Source: Isotricha intestinalis (taxonomy: Eukaryota > Ciliophora > Litostomatea > Vestibuliferida > Isotrichidae). From it: a stretch of DNA of 38,474 nucleotides. The position numbers and the translations under genes were made by a program. The DNA is taken from the NCBI GenBank assembly GCA_023807065.1, contig JAJJLU010000476.1, forward strand, positions 1-38,474, written 5' to 3'. Shown here piece after piece: positions 1 to 12,028 of the stretch (within the stretch, counting starts at the first letter, position 1; every line of letters begins with the position of its first letter). The notes under the pieces were generated by a model. The model was not told the origin of the DNA, did not search any database, and was given only the letters and a program-made list of their open reading frames with translations.

Positions 1-36
1 CAATCCCCAATCCCCAATCCCCAATCCCCAATCCCC
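1..36. repeat. Telomeric repeat array, (CCCCAAT)n, left chromosome end
   Basis: Five consecutive CCCCAAT units (C-rich strand, 5' to 3' inward) start at the first base and stop abruptly near base 36, where ordinary AT-rich DNA begins. An array at the extreme edge with the C-rich strand reading inward is what a capped left chromosome end looks like; the G strand would be GGGGATT repeats. The unit is 7 nt and differs from the Tetrahymena CCCCAA and the Oxytricha/Stylonychia CCCCAAAA types. From memory, not checked, this unit is reported for rumen ciliates. Confidence 0.93.
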
Positions 37-40
37 AAAT

Positions 41-587
41 AAAATTTCATTGAACAGTTATCTTTGAAAATTCATGTTCCTAAATTTATTTTTTTTAAAA
101 TTAATATATAAAAACAATTTTTAAAATAAAGGCGGTTTTTTCTAAAAGAAAAAATTTATTTTATAAAATTAACAAAACTTTTGGTTTCACCAAAATTCAT
201 GAAAAAAATTAGAAAAAATAAGATTCTAACTTTTTTTTAAAACATTATTGTTTTCTAATTTTTTTCTTTTTGGAATTTCATATTCAATTATTTCCTTTTA
301 TTCATTTGACTTATGTTTGAACTTAATCATCTAATATTTTTTCAAATTTAAAAATATAATTATAAATTTTTGATTTAATTGACAAAGTTAATACACTTCA
401 CATATTCAATATTATTTTTATTCATATATAATTTGAGTTTTTTAATTAAACATCATACAATTAATTGTTTTTAAAAATTAATTAAAAATCAAAATTAAAC
501 TATTAAATAATTTAAGAATATTGAAATTTGAAAATCAATATATTATTTTTAAAAAGTTTTTTATTGTAATAATTAAAATATATAAAA
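41..587. other. Subtelomeric non-coding spacer
   Basis: About 550 bases of very AT-rich DNA lie between the telomere and the 3' end of the CAP gene. I see no open frame with coding character. The only structure is a small hairpin at 179-195, with TTTTGGT paired to ACCAAAA around a 3-nt loop. This stretch must contain the 3' UTR and polyadenylation site of the minus-strand CAP gene. Confidence 0.6.
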
Positions 588-1178
588 TCATTGTTCTTCA
601 TTTCCAATATCTACACTTTCATCATTATTTGATTCTTTACTTTTGAATTCAGAACAAAAAACAATCACTGTACAATATCCAAAAAAATTATGTTTTCCAA
701 AAGCAACACCAAAATCATAAAAATTTTCATTCATAACTATTTTTCTTTCATTTCTATTTGAATCACCATCACAAGCTAATAAATTATTAACAATAACCTC
801 AGGATCTGAATATCCAAATTTAACAATTCGACAAAAATTACCACAAAAATCTCCATATTTTTTTATTATTGATTCAATATCAATTTTATTAATTTCTGAA
901 TAATCAATTTTTTGAATTTCAGTAAGATAATCTTCAGATATTTTAAAAAGAGATTGAATTGGATTTAAAGGATGTATTTCATTTTGTTTTTCTAAAAAAT
1001 CAATTGCATCATCATAAGCTTTTCTTCCTTCAATGGTTTTTATTCCAACATTAAAATCTGGAAGATTTAAAATTAAGCGGTCAAAATTCATAATAAAATT
1101 GGATAATTGATGACAATAGTCTTTTGGATTTGTTCTGACTTTGTTTATTTCTTGAGCAATTTTATAAGAAATTTGCAT
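588..1178 (-). CDS. CAP/SCP-domain (cysteine-rich secretory protein family) protein
   Basis: This 196-residue protein matches the CAP (SCP/PR-1) fold. It has an N-terminal helix with the pattern EINKVRTNPKDY (residues 10-21), a segment EGRKAYDDAIDFLEKQN (about 50-66) and the C-terminal core with INNLL-type helix, RKIVMN and FGVAFGKH followed by a hydrophobic strand (about 130-175). The HTGSDG-like metal-binding part seen in many family members is poorly kept. There is no signal peptide, as in several intracellular ciliate CAP proteins. It starts with ATG at 1178, ends with TGA, and is transcribed toward the telomere from a 37-nt gap shared with the divergent next gene. The biochemical role of such proteins is generally unknown. 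The family call is good and the function is not assignable. Confidence 0.8.
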   Translation of the reverse strand: MQISYKIAQEINKVRTNPKDYCHQLSNFIMNFDRLILNLPDFNVGIKTIEGRKAYDDAIDFLEKQNEIHPLNPIQSLFKISEDYLTEIQKIDYSEINKIDIESIIKKYGDFCGNFCRIVKFGYSDPEVIVNNLLACDGDSNRNERKIVMNENFYDFGVAFGKHNFFGYCTVIVFCSEFKSKESNNDESVDIGNEEQ

Positions 1179-1215
1179 TTTTTAAATAATTGTTTTAATT
1201 CAATTATTGAAATAA

Positions 1216-1809
1216 ATGTATAGATTTAAAGAAATGAGAAATATTCAATTATATAATAAAATTGAAAATAAATATAATTCACAATTTTTTAGGGATCAAT
1301 TTAGTAAATCATTATCTTTTTATAAGGTAAAAAAAAGGAAAAGTTTATCCTCTAACATATATAAAAGAAATAACTTTCAAAAAAGTTATTTTCCTTTAAT
1401 CAAAGTAAAAAATTTTCAAATTACTTCTTATAAATTTAAAAAATTTTTGGATATTCATGAAAATTATGAAAATAAAAACATTGGTGAGCAAGGAAAAAAA
1501 TCAGTTTTTAATGATAAATTAAAAAAAATTTTTTCTTCTTCTGATCTGAAAAAAATGCTTTCTAACACCGAAAGATATTCTATCAATTTAGATTATAATA
1601 TTTTTACAAGAGAAATGAAAGAAAAAAGAATTGAAAATGATAATATTATGGAAGAAATATTAAATCAAGATGAAATTGATAAAAGAAATCATTTAAAATT
1701 AATTTCTTATCAATTAAATATTCCTTTTATTAAAGAAAGTGAAAAAAAAAGAAGAGAAATTATAAGAAAAAAATCACTGATTTTAACAACGTTAAATAAA
1801 AAATTATAA
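1216..1809 (+). CDS. Hypothetical basic protein
   Basis: This 197-residue ORF from ATG to TAA is rich in Lys, Asn, Arg and Ser and is predicted to be strongly basic. I recognise no domain. The middle (about 60-140) is probably disordered and the C-terminal third, with a run EKKRREIIRKKS near residues 176-187, looks helical. There is no signal peptide or membrane segment. It is divergent from the CAP gene with only 37 nt between start codons, so the two probably share a very short promoter region. The length of the open frame in such AT-rich DNA and its steady codon use support a real gene. No function can be proposed. Confidence 0.6.
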   Translation: MYRFKEMRNIQLYNKIENKYNSQFFRDQFSKSLSFYKVKKRKSLSSNIYKRNNFQKSYFPLIKVKNFQITSYKFKKFLDIHENYENKNIGEQGKKSVFNDKLKKIFSSSDLKKMLSNTERYSINLDYNIFTREMKEKRIENDNIMEEILNQDEIDKRNHLKLISYQLNIPFIKESEKKRREIIRKKSLILTTLNKKL

Positions 1810-1893
1810 ATAATAAAATATATAAAATAAAAAGGGTTAATAATAAATAATAAAAAAAGATAATTTAAAATATTGGTTATCATTAATCAATTA

Positions 1894-2018
1894 TCATAAA
1901 TCTGCTTTTTTAAAAATTTCTAAAAGGCAATTATATTCCTCAAAAAACCATTCAATTTTTTTATTTTGTTTTTAATGTTTTGATTTATTTCTTTTATTGT
2001 TGAAATATTATTTTCTTC
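1894..2018 (-). pseudogene. Gene relic (short coding-like block with frameshift)
   Basis: On the minus strand one frame reads as a lysine- and asparagine-rich helix (starting EENNISTIKEINQNI). After a run of A residues a second frame continues with IEWFFEEYNCLLEIFKKADL before a TGA. The two halves fit together only with a one-base shift at the homopolymer. There is no start codon and no splice signals that would rescue it. I read it as the decayed end of a gene; the short length makes this tentative. Confidence 0.35.
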
Positions 2019-2178
2019 TTATTATAAAAAAAATAATTTAGTTAAAAAATTAAAAGTATAAAGTATAATGATTTAAAGATTCAATAAATTTTATTTAAAA
2101 TTCTAGTCTTGTTAATGTGAAAGAAAAAAAATTGTTTATTAAAATTCAAAACACAGTGAATTAATTATATATTTTTTT

Positions 2179-2480
2179 GAATTATTAGAAGAAGTTAATG
2201 AAAAATCATAGAAAAAATTCAAAAATAATAGCATAAAAGGAATAAAAGGAATTAATAAATTATTTTTGAATATTTGATAAAAATTCAAAGAATTTTAACC
2301 ATTGAAAATTTAAAAAATAAACTTTTTTTTAAATTTTATCTTTAAAGAAAGAAAAAAAATTAATGAAGAAATTAATACCCAAACAGGTATAAATGTCTTT
2401 ATTCATAATTTTCTAAATATACAATAAAATTAATTTGAATAAGATTTTAAATAGAAAAAAACTATCAAAGTACATCATAT
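2179..2480 (+). pseudogene. Gene relic with multiple in-frame stops
   Basis: The plus-strand frame beginning ELLEEVNEKS continues in phase for about 100 codons, with a more ordered piece ERKKINEEINTQTGINVF near 2345-2398. It is interrupted by a TAG, a TGA and several TAA codons. No ATG-led open frame or GT-AG introns explain the stops. AT-rich DNA gives K/N/I-rich translations by chance, so only the acidic and Gly/Thr-containing pieces argue for coding ancestry. The remainder of the spacer 1810-2536 shows nothing else. Confidence 0.3.
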
Positions 2481-2536
2481 TATATTAATTAAGAGTATGA
2501 CATAATAAATTATTTTTTATTTTATTTTTCTTTTTA

Positions 2537-5500
2537 TTAAAATTTAGAAGGTTCGTCATTTGTTTTTATTAAATATAATTTGGGATCATCAGTACAAATC
2601 CAAATTTTTTTATGTTCTTCATTTTCTTCAATAAATTTTATTTTTATCATTTCATCTCCTTGTTCAATCACAATTGCTTTTTTTGCACTTTTTAAAAAAT
2701 AATTAAATATATTTTACTTATAAAGAATAATATCTCCAATTAAAAATTTAAAATCTGTAAAATCAAAATTGATTTTGTACAATTTTTTTTTCAAATTTTT
2801 TTTTTCTATAAAATATAAAATATTATTTTACTTTTTATTATATTTTTCACATCTTTAATTTTTTCAAAAAATATTTCCTCATTTTCAGAATAAAAATCTA
2901 ATAAATTTTTAAAATTATTTATATATAAATCAATATATTTTTTTAATTGAGAATTGAAATTATGGAATAAATAAATTAAAAAATCTCCCAAAATGAGAGC
3001 AATATTTAAATCATCGATTTTTTTATTTATTGTTTTAAAAATTTTTTTAATTATTTTATGAATTCTTAAATCAATTAAATCTTCAGTGTCTTTTAAATCA
3101 ATTAAAAAAATTTGTAAAATCAAAAAAAACTCAGAATGAATTTTCATTGATTTTCCATTAAAAATTTCCTTAATTACTTTAATAACATTTAATGTAATTT
3201 CTTCATTTTTAAAGCATAATTTACACAATAAATTCCCAAAAATATGTGCCCCTTGTTTTGATTTAATATTTTTAAAAAGAGATAAAATATAATTCTCATT
3301 TTTAAAACTATAGTCTTCAATATAATTTTTATTTAACTCTTTTTGCGATAAATTCAACTGAAATAAAATAAATGCTACATAATTTTCTTTTATTTGATAC
3401 TTTTCATCAAAATTAAATTCAATGTTATCTTTTAAAACTGTAGATAATATTTTATGGTTTGGAATTAAATAATCCCAAGTTGTTTGCAAAGGGAATTTTT
3501 GAATTGGATGTTTTTTAAAAATATCAGGAAAAAAATAGAAGTTTAAAAATAAAAGTAATTTCAAATTATTAATCAGATAATTTCTTGTTTCTGAAGAAAT
3601 TAAGGTAAATCTAAAAATTATATAAAATAAAAAATTTGATCCTTTTTCATTCATTTGAAGCATTTGAATTAATCTTATAATATTTTTTATAAAAAAACTT
3701 AACAAAGGAGAAAATTCTAAAATTTCTTTAAAAGGCTTTTGATACGTTGAATTTTCCTTTTCTTGATTTAAAATAAAATCATCAAAACTTAATAAAATTT
3801 CATCATCATTATCATTATAAACATTAATTAAATTTGAATTATCTTCTTTATCTTCTTTATCTTCTTTTTTTTCTTTTAAATACATTTCCAAATTTTTTTT
3901 CCTTTCATTTTCTATTATTTCCCTTTCTTCTTTTAAGGATTTAATTTGAGGAATATAACTTTGATTTACATTAATCATAGCACAGAAAATTAATCCAACA
4001 AATATTTTTTTCATTTCAATAATAGGACAATTTACTAGATATTCAGTTAATATATTGATATTCATAAATTCTTCAATAAAATAACTTGAACAAAAAGGAT
4101 TATAATTTAAACAAAACTTAATTAATTCTATTATACCTCCTAAACAATATTTTTCATTTGATCTTATATAAATATTAAAAAAATAAGTTATTAAAAATTT
4201 AAAATAATCTAAAAATTTTTCTTTATTTTCTTCATATTTTATATTATAATTTTCATTTTTAAATAATGTTATTTTTCCTAATTGAAGATAATAATTTAAA
4301 GAAGAATCAAATTTGTTCAATCTTATTTCATTTAAATTATTTTCTAATTCTTCACATTCTTTATTTCTACAAGAAAAATTTATTAATTTATTTAAAACAT
4401 TTTTTTGAAAAAATTGATTAAATAAATTAATAATAAATTCTAAAATGAACCTTTGATAAAATGGATTAAAAATAAGTTTTTGTAAAGAATTTAGATAAAG
4501 TGTTTTGTTTATTTCATTGTCTAATGGAATCTCTTCACTCATTAAATTTTCAGGTTCTTTAATAACTTTAATTTTATCATATTGATAATTTTCTTCTTTT
4601 TCTTTTTCATAAAATAATAAATATGCATTTCTATTTGAAGGAAAAGATTCTACTTTATTTGTATCTGGGTCAATGAATGTGTCATATCCTCCAAATGATT
4701 CTTTGGATAAATTATTTACATCAATTTCAGATATTTTTATATCATTAAATTCATACCATTTTTCATTAAAGCTATCTCCCACTCTTATAAATGAATAGTA
4801 ATGTCCAGCTTCACTATTTCCCATATGTATGGCTATAGCTTTTAATTTATATTTATAATTATGTATATTTTCATTATTATTATTATTATAAATTTCATGA
4901 TTCTTGTAGTTTGTTTCATTTTCTTCATGCTGATTTAGATAAACTTCCTTATAATCATTTGAAATTTGAAAAATATTTCCGTCTTTAATATTTTCTTCAT
5001 TTTTATTATTTTCATTTTTTTCTTCAATTTTATTATTATTTTCATCATTCATCTTTTCATCAATTTTTGTAAAAATATCTTCTTTATATTTCAATTCTTC
5101 ATTTCTATGCATATTATCTTCATCATCATTTTTCAATTCTTCTGAATCTTTCATTTTTTCAATAGTATCATTATCATTTATGATTTGAGTATTATCTTTA
5201 TCATCTAAATTATTTTTCTTTAAATTATTATACATATAATCGCTCATATCAAGCTCAAGAGGAAATTCATATTCATCATTAATTTTTATTTTTTGTAAAC
5301 TTTGATTATCAAATTCAAATCTTTTAAGAACAAACATTAAAATTCTAGGTAATTTATTAAAACTTTGGCTTTTAATAACAGGAAATTTATTTTGACAAAA
5401 ATCACAATAAATGGAATTTTCATTGTCCATTAATTCCCCTTCAATAAAAGAATCTAAAGATTCTTTTAAATTTTTTTTGCCTTTGATTTGTAATAGAATA

Positions 5501-8500
5501 GAATAAAAAGAAACTTCTTTTTTTTTATGATGAGTACATCCTTTTTGAAAGATTAAATTATCTGTAATTTTTCCTTCAAAAAAATATTTTATTAAGTTTT
5601 CATTATCTGTACCTTTTAAATGATTTTCAATTTTATCTAACAATATATTAAAAAACTCATCAATATCCATTTGTACATTTACATTTAATTGTTCATTATC
5701 AAAATTTTGAACAAAATCAATTGGAGCAATAAATTCAATATTATAATATTTTAAATAATAAAAAATTTTTTTGATTTGAAATAATACATTTTTTACTTCT
5801 TTTTTACAATCACATTTTAAAATACTTTCTCTAAAGGGAATAATATTATATAAAATTTGAATAAGAGTATTTAAATAACAAGTACAACCTAAATTCTTTA
5901 ATCCTACAAAATTTTTTTTAGAAATATCTTTTGGAATAATATTCCAATTATTATTTAAGTTATTATCAAAAAAAAATGTATTATGATATTCAAATAATAA
6001 TTTATAATATATATTTAATTTTTCTGGATTTTCTATTAAAAGATAATTTAATAAATTTGTTGCAAATTTAAAAGCTTTTTTTGATTTTAATTTTATATTG
6101 ATTGTTCTATTTTTTTTTGTTTGATTGAATAATAAATCTTCAAAAATGAATTTTATTAAATCAAAAGAATCAGAACTTATATTATTTAAATATGATATTT
6201 TTAATTTTTGGACAATTGTTAAAGATAATAAAAAATAACCAGAAATTAAAGATTGAGATAAATTTCTTTCTTTAAGTAAAGTTTTTAATAATTGTTCTTT
6301 TAAAAAAGTTTCAAAATTAAAATCCAATTTTAACTCTAAAGAATTTAATATTATTTTATTTATGATTTCAAAATATAAATCAAAATCACATTTTGATTCA
6401 TTTGCTAAATTATAAATTCCACTAAAATTTTTATCGTTCAATAAATTTATCAATAAAAAATAATTAATTTCTCTAAATAAATTTTTTTGCTCTTCATTAT
6501 TATACAAGGAATAATTTAAAATAATGAAAATAAATTCTTTAATCTCTTTTTTTACTTTTTTATTTTTATTTTTTATTATATTTTCATTTATTTGAAATAA
6601 TAAATTATCTTTTTTTTTGTTATCTTTTAATAATTTAAATACATAATTAAAAATTAATGAATTATCTTTTTGAATTAAATTAATAATTTTTTCCATTACT
6701 TCAATTTTTTGATTATAAATTATTTCATTTAAATTACAATCTTCAATTCCAATTTCAAAAGTTTCAGGAATGAATTGGATGATTTTATCTTTTATTAAAT
6801 TATTTCTATCTTCATTGTTAATTTGTGAAAATATTTCTAATATTTCAATTAAATTATTTAAAATTGTTAAAAATTCATTTTTTTCAGAAAAAAATGACTC
6901 ATTTTGAGAATCAAAATATTTATTCATTTGATATTTTTGAATAAAACAATCAAATTTTCCTATATAAATTTTACTATTCAAAAAATCAATTATAAATTTA
7001 TTATTACCTGTATTTTTATTATTATTTAATATTTGCTTAATATTTGATATAAGATAGGAAATATAATATATACTTGAATTAAAAAAATCAAAAGTTATAT
7101 CAATTTCATTATTTAATTTATTATCATTATTATTTATAATTTTAATGATGCAATCTTTAATATAATTATTTTCCCCTATTTTTTCTTTTAATATATTCCA
7201 AATTTCTTTCAAATAAGGATTTTTTTCATTTTTTAATAATTTCAATAAAATTTTTTCAAAATCTTCATTTTTTATCAAAATACTTTTTGGATTATCTTCA
7301 AGATCAATCAAAGGATTATGACTTTTAATTACTTTAATGTCATAAAATTTTTCAAAATTAACATTTATGTTTTCAAAAACAATTTGATTAAAAATTTCAA
7401 AATCATCACATAAGTCAAATTCTTTTAATTTTTTTGTTTTATTTTCAAAATATTCAAATTGGAATTTAATATGATTAGGATGAATTCCAAATAATAAACT
7501 TATTTTATATCTTACATAATATAAAGGATAATAATTATATATTATTAAACTAGCTTTTAGTCCTATATAATGGAAATATATTTTTAAAAAATTTTGGTCT
7601 TCATTTTTATTTTTTTCATGGATTATAGAAGGTAATTGTAATTCATTTTCTATTATAGAATCATCCTTTATTTGATTTTCAAAAATTTCTTTAATTAAAT
7701 ATAAAATCCCTTTAATTTGGAATTCATCTTTTTCTATTATTTTATTTAAATTTGAAATTAAAGTTTGAATAAATGATGTATAATAATCTTTTGCTTCTTT
7801 TTTTTTTGGGAATTTATAAGCAAAAGCTATTTTATATAATAAATCCGAAATATTCTTTTGAATTTCAAAATCATTATTATTAATTAAAGTCTCCCATAAT
7901 GTTTCATATCCAATTATTGAATTTAAATCATTGGTAAAAATTTTCAAATCATTATAAAATAAAATAAAAGTATCGTTATTTGAATTTATTCCATAAAAAA
8001 ATTTTTTATATAATTCAAAGTTTTCATTTGTTTTAATTGGAAATAATTTATTATTATTTAATATTTTTTCAAAAAATTCTTCTTTGAAAATATCTTTTAT
8101 ATTTTGAAATTCACCGGCAAAACTATTATAAAATAAATTTGATAAATAAATATCTTTTGATGCAAATTTCCATAAATCAAAAAATTTATCAAATTCCCAA
8201 TTTAAATTTCTTTTTTTATTCATCAATTCAATTATTAAATTTAAATGAATTTTAATAATTTCTTCATTTGTATATAAATTAATATAACTTAAATTTTGTT
8301 CATCTTTGGATTTTTTTTCTTCTGACAAAATTCCTTTATTATTATTATTTTGATATAATGTTTCCAGAAAATATAATAAATGTGAGATAATTACTATAAA
8401 AAGATTTGAATTTTGATTAATCTTTTCTAAAATTAAATTATAATTATTAAATAAAGATTCAGTTACAATTAACTCTTTTATTAAAATTAAATTCTGTTCA

Positions 8501-10521
8501 CTTCCTTCATTATCAGAAATTTTTTCTAAAGAAATAATAATTATATCTTCTCTTACAGAATCACTTAGATTTTTAATATTTAATATTTTTTTTATTGAAT
8601 TAATACAAGTGTCAACAATTTCAAAAAAAGAAATTTGATTATGTATTTTTTTTTGAGTTTCATTTTGCATATAACTCCATAACATTTTTAATCCAAAGCA
8701 ATTAATTTCATCTAAATTTAAATTAAATATATCTTTATTTTCATTTTCAAATAAACATTGATAAGTATATTTTTCTAATAATTTAATTAAATCTTTATTA
8801 ATTTCTTGATTTGATATATATTCTTTTAAAAATTGAAAAATTAATAGTTTATGTTCTTTATTTAAAATAGGAGCTAATTTACAAAATAAATTTTGAATTA
8901 TTAATTGAAGTTGATTATTATTATTACATATTAACATTCTTTTATATAAACTTTGGAAAATATTTTTTGCTTTTTCATTTATAATATCACTATAATCATC
9001 TTTATTTAATCCAAAATTATTTTTATATGAAATGGAAATTATATTATATGAATTTTTAATTAATTCCTCATTAGTTGTTTCTTGTAATAAAGAATTAATA
9101 ATTTGATTTTTTGATAAAAATAATGTAAATTCTTCTTCATTTAATAATTTGATATAGGGATTTTTAAATTTCATTATATTTTTTACTTCATTTTCATTTT
9201 TTGAATAATTATATTTAATTGTTAAAACAATTGAATCAAATGATTCAATCGCATAAAGTTGTTTTTCTAAAATATTACTAGAAAAACATTTATATAAATA
9301 ATTTAAATAAGTATTTTCAAATTTTTTTTGTTTTTCATTATTTTCAATGTTTAAAAAATCATAAATTCTATTAATAACAATTAATATATCTTCTTTATCA
9401 TTTTTATTGATTTCTTCAACAGAAAAATTTAAGATTCTTTTATCTATATATTCCCTTAAACTTTCAATGTTATCATTTAATTTTTTGGTAAATTTTCCAA
9501 CCACCGAAGAAATATAAACAAAAGGTGAAGTTAATTGTTTTATAAATAGAAAAGAAAATTTATCGTTTGAAATTATTAAATTTGTTAAGGAATTGAATCC
9601 ATCAATAGAATAAAAATAATCAATTGCGTATGCAATTGGTCTTAATGGAATTTCTAATTTTTCTATTTTAAAATAAATTTTTTTTTCATATGCCTTTTCA
9701 TGACAAATTTTTTCAATTTTTTCTTTTGATGTTAAAATACTTTTATCATTTTCTATTATTCTTCTAATTTCATTTTCATATTGATAATAAAAATCTACAA
9801 AAAAATAAGAATGTCCAAAAATTCTTTTAAGTAAAGTCAATGAATCTTTTAAAAAGGAAATAATTGCAAATTTTTCGTTTATTAAAACAATGTCTTCATA
9901 ATTTGTATTTTTAAATAAATTAAATAAAAATATAATTTCATTATTTTGTATTGTATAATCAAAAAAAAGTTTTATTATCATTAATAAATTTTCTATATAT
10001 TTTAAAGATAAATCAATTCCAATATTATCATTTTCATAAGAAAAACATAACACTTCATCTGTCACATAATATAATTTTCCTCTTAATATTATTAAATAAT
10101 CACTTGGAGATAAATTTTTAAACATTGATTGTTTTTCACTTTCATTTCCAAAATTATATTTTATGAAATTTTCAAAAAATTCATTATATCTTTTTAAGGT
10201 TTTTTCATCTTGTCTTTCACATTGTCTTTTTTTTTTATTTGGTTTTGTTTTTTTTCGAAAATAAGTTAAATGATTTTTATCTATTTTTGATATTGATCTT
10301 TTTTCATTTGTTAATAAATATTCATAAACTATAATTTTTTTATCGCTAATTTTAGATATTGCCCCTACTGTCCATGAATTATTTATATTAATATCACATA
10401 AATTATTTTCTTTATATGTAATTGAATAATTTGTTTTTTTTAATTCTTCAATTTGTTTTCCTATTTCTTCAAAATTTAAATTTAATTCTTCAAAATGTTT
10501 TTTAATTATATTATTTTCCAT
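2537..10521 (-). CDS. Giant ubiquitin-specific protease (USP9X/USP24/USP34-like), three exons
   Basis: This is a cysteine-protease deubiquitinase that would remove ubiquitin from proteins in cytosol or nucleus. A long helical-repeat-like N-terminal half precedes the USP catalytic domain at about residues 1535-2010. The Cys box is GLKNLGCTCYLN with catalytic Cys1548 (codon 5878-5880). The His box is AGHYYSF with His1907 (4801-4803), followed by the WYEFND region. A CDFC pair belongs to the zinc ribbon. The residue two before the Cys is Cys instead of the usual Asn/Ala. An acidic Asn/Glu/Asp-rich insert of about 150 residues sits before the His box. The reading frame hits TAG at 2806, but that lies inside a 26-nt intron; splicing it and a second 30-nt intron adds 79 residues and ends at TAA 2537. 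Exons are 10521-2832, 2805-2718 and 2687-2537, total 7929 nt, 2642 aa. The N-terminal (about 50-90) and the new C-terminal segments both look like small Tudor/Agenet-type barrels, which is inference. Confidence 0.88.
2688..2717 (-). other. 30-nt spliceosomal intron in the USP gene
   Basis: On the minus strand this begins GTAAAATATA and ends AAAAAG. Read through, it gives an immediate TAA. Removed, it joins the sequence GDIILYNAKKAIVIEQGD in one frame and continues to a TAA at 2537. It shares the GTAAAA donor with the other intron of this gene. Confidence 0.8.
2806..2831 (-). other. 26-nt spliceosomal intron in the USP gene
   Basis: On the minus strand this begins GTAAAA and ends TATAG. It splits the codon after its first base and contains the apparent TAG stop. 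Removing it keeps the frame open into the next exon. Its length is not a multiple of three, so retention shifts the frame as well as exposing the stop. Confidence 0.8.
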
Positions 10522-10882
10522 AATATTGCTTAAATAAATAAATAATTATTTTAAAAATATTGTGATAAATATTTTTTTAATTATAAAATTTTATTCATAA
10601 GATAAATATATTATGTTGTTTCTTAAGATTAATAAAGATTATTGAATTAAAGAAATAGAAATAAAAAGTAAGCTTTAGTAATTGAATTCTTTAATTTACA
10701 TTATTCATTACAAGATCAGGATAATTTTTTGATTTTTTTGATTTTAATAGAATATTTGTTGATTAAGAGACTAATTAAAATAAGAGAATTCTATGAAATT
10801 ATTTGTTTGGATAGAACTGCTTTTTTTTTGTTATATATAAATTATATAACGCTAAGGAGATATCCCTTATTTCATAAAAAAA
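10522..10882. other. Intergenic spacer upstream of the USP gene
   Basis: This AT-rich spacer should hold the promoter of the minus-strand USP gene. I find no coding block. A near-palindrome of 17 bases around the sequence GGAGATATCCC (10851-10868) is the only GC-richer feature; its meaning is unknown. Confidence 0.45.
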
Positions 10883-11440
10883 AATTATCAACAAAGTAAT
10901 GGAATTTTTAGTAATAATGACAATCAAGCACAGGAAATATTTTTAATAATCAAACCAATAATAACCAACAAACTAATAGGTATTTTAATGAAACTCAAAT
11001 ATCATAACAAAAACAAGGAAGAATATTTAATTAAAATAATAATAATAGTAATTATTAAAGATTTTTATGAAAAGTGGTTTAGAAATGGAGATTATAGTTA
11101 TATAGTTTTAACAAATAAAGGTAATATATCAAATAATTCAAATTCAAAAACTAATTATGAAAAGATTGAAAATAAACAAAGGAAATAAATGATCTTTTTT
11201 TTTTTATCAAATTATATCAGAAAAATTCCCCAATAAAATTTAAAAAAAATATAAATAATAATTTAAATGAAGAAGAAGATTTATGTCCTTTAGAACATTG
11301 ACCTAAAAAGAAAAAAGTGATTATAATATTTCACAATTTGCAAGATTTTCTGCAAGTTAAAAAATTTTGAACATATTATAAATTGGAAAAATCTTTGTTG
11401 AAGATAAATTTAAATTAAATGACGTAAAATTAAATGATTT
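10883..11440 (+). pseudogene. Gene relic, Gln/Asn-rich with a possible degraded RING-like part
   Basis: A plus-strand frame is open under the standard code from 10883 to 11188, but its character changes along the way. It starts NYQQSNGIFSNNDNQAQEIF, loses coding character while another frame continues FNNQTNNNQQTNRYFNE with in-frame TAA codons, then returns as FYEKWFRNGDYSYIVL. Farther on, at about 11255-11395, a block EEEDLCPLEH followed by KKKKVIIIFHNLQDFL has the flavour of a broken zinc-finger region, interrupted by TGA. The ATG-led 66-codon ORF at 10988-11188 is part of this relic and not a gene by itself. I infer a decayed gene with at least two frameshifts and several stops. Confidence 0.4.
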
Positions 11441-12028
11441 TTTAATATAGAATTAAGGAAAATTCTATTTACTAAAATGAATTAAATAAATCAATAATTG
11501 GAGACTGATTTAATAAACCTTGGAATTTGAATTTAAATAATTATATTTTTAAAAATATAGAAAATTTAATTAATTTTTTTTTATGCTTTTGATAAAAGAG
11601 GTATATTAATTTATAAAAAATTTCCATTTATAATAAAAAATTTATAATAAACTATTTTTTAAATGATTAAAATAAATTTATATAAATAAATTTAATTCAA
11701 TTTATTTAAAGTTTTAATATTAAAGTATAAATCAACTATTTTTCATTTTATAATAAATATATATGATAATAAAATCATAATATGAAACAATCTTCAAAAA
11801 TATCATTTTATAGACTATTAAACTATTTGATTGTTCCTTATAAAAAAATTCATTTTATTTTTAATTTTCTATAATTGTTTATATTTATTTTTTGAATTTT
11901 ATCCAAAAAAATCATAAAAAAAAATTACCGAAAAAAATTTATTTTTCAACTTTATATTCAATTTACAAAATTTAAAAAAGTTAAAAAATATATATATATT
12001 TGTGTTTTCCTCTTTTAATAATCATAAT
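11441..12028. other. Intergenic spacer downstream of the TBP gene
   Basis: This is low-complexity AT-rich DNA. It contains the 3' flank of the minus-strand TBP gene and a short TA run near 11989-11999. Weak coding-like traces continue from the preceding relic to about 11580, but nothing can be supported as a gene. Confidence 0.45.

Noticed and set aside
179..195. Small hairpin in the subtelomere
   Set aside because: A 7-bp stem is too short to treat as a functional element without conservation data.
10988..11188. A 66-codon ATG-led ORF on the plus strand
   Set aside because: Its frame is open well upstream of the ATG and its character changes mid-way; it is better explained as part of a frameshifted relic.
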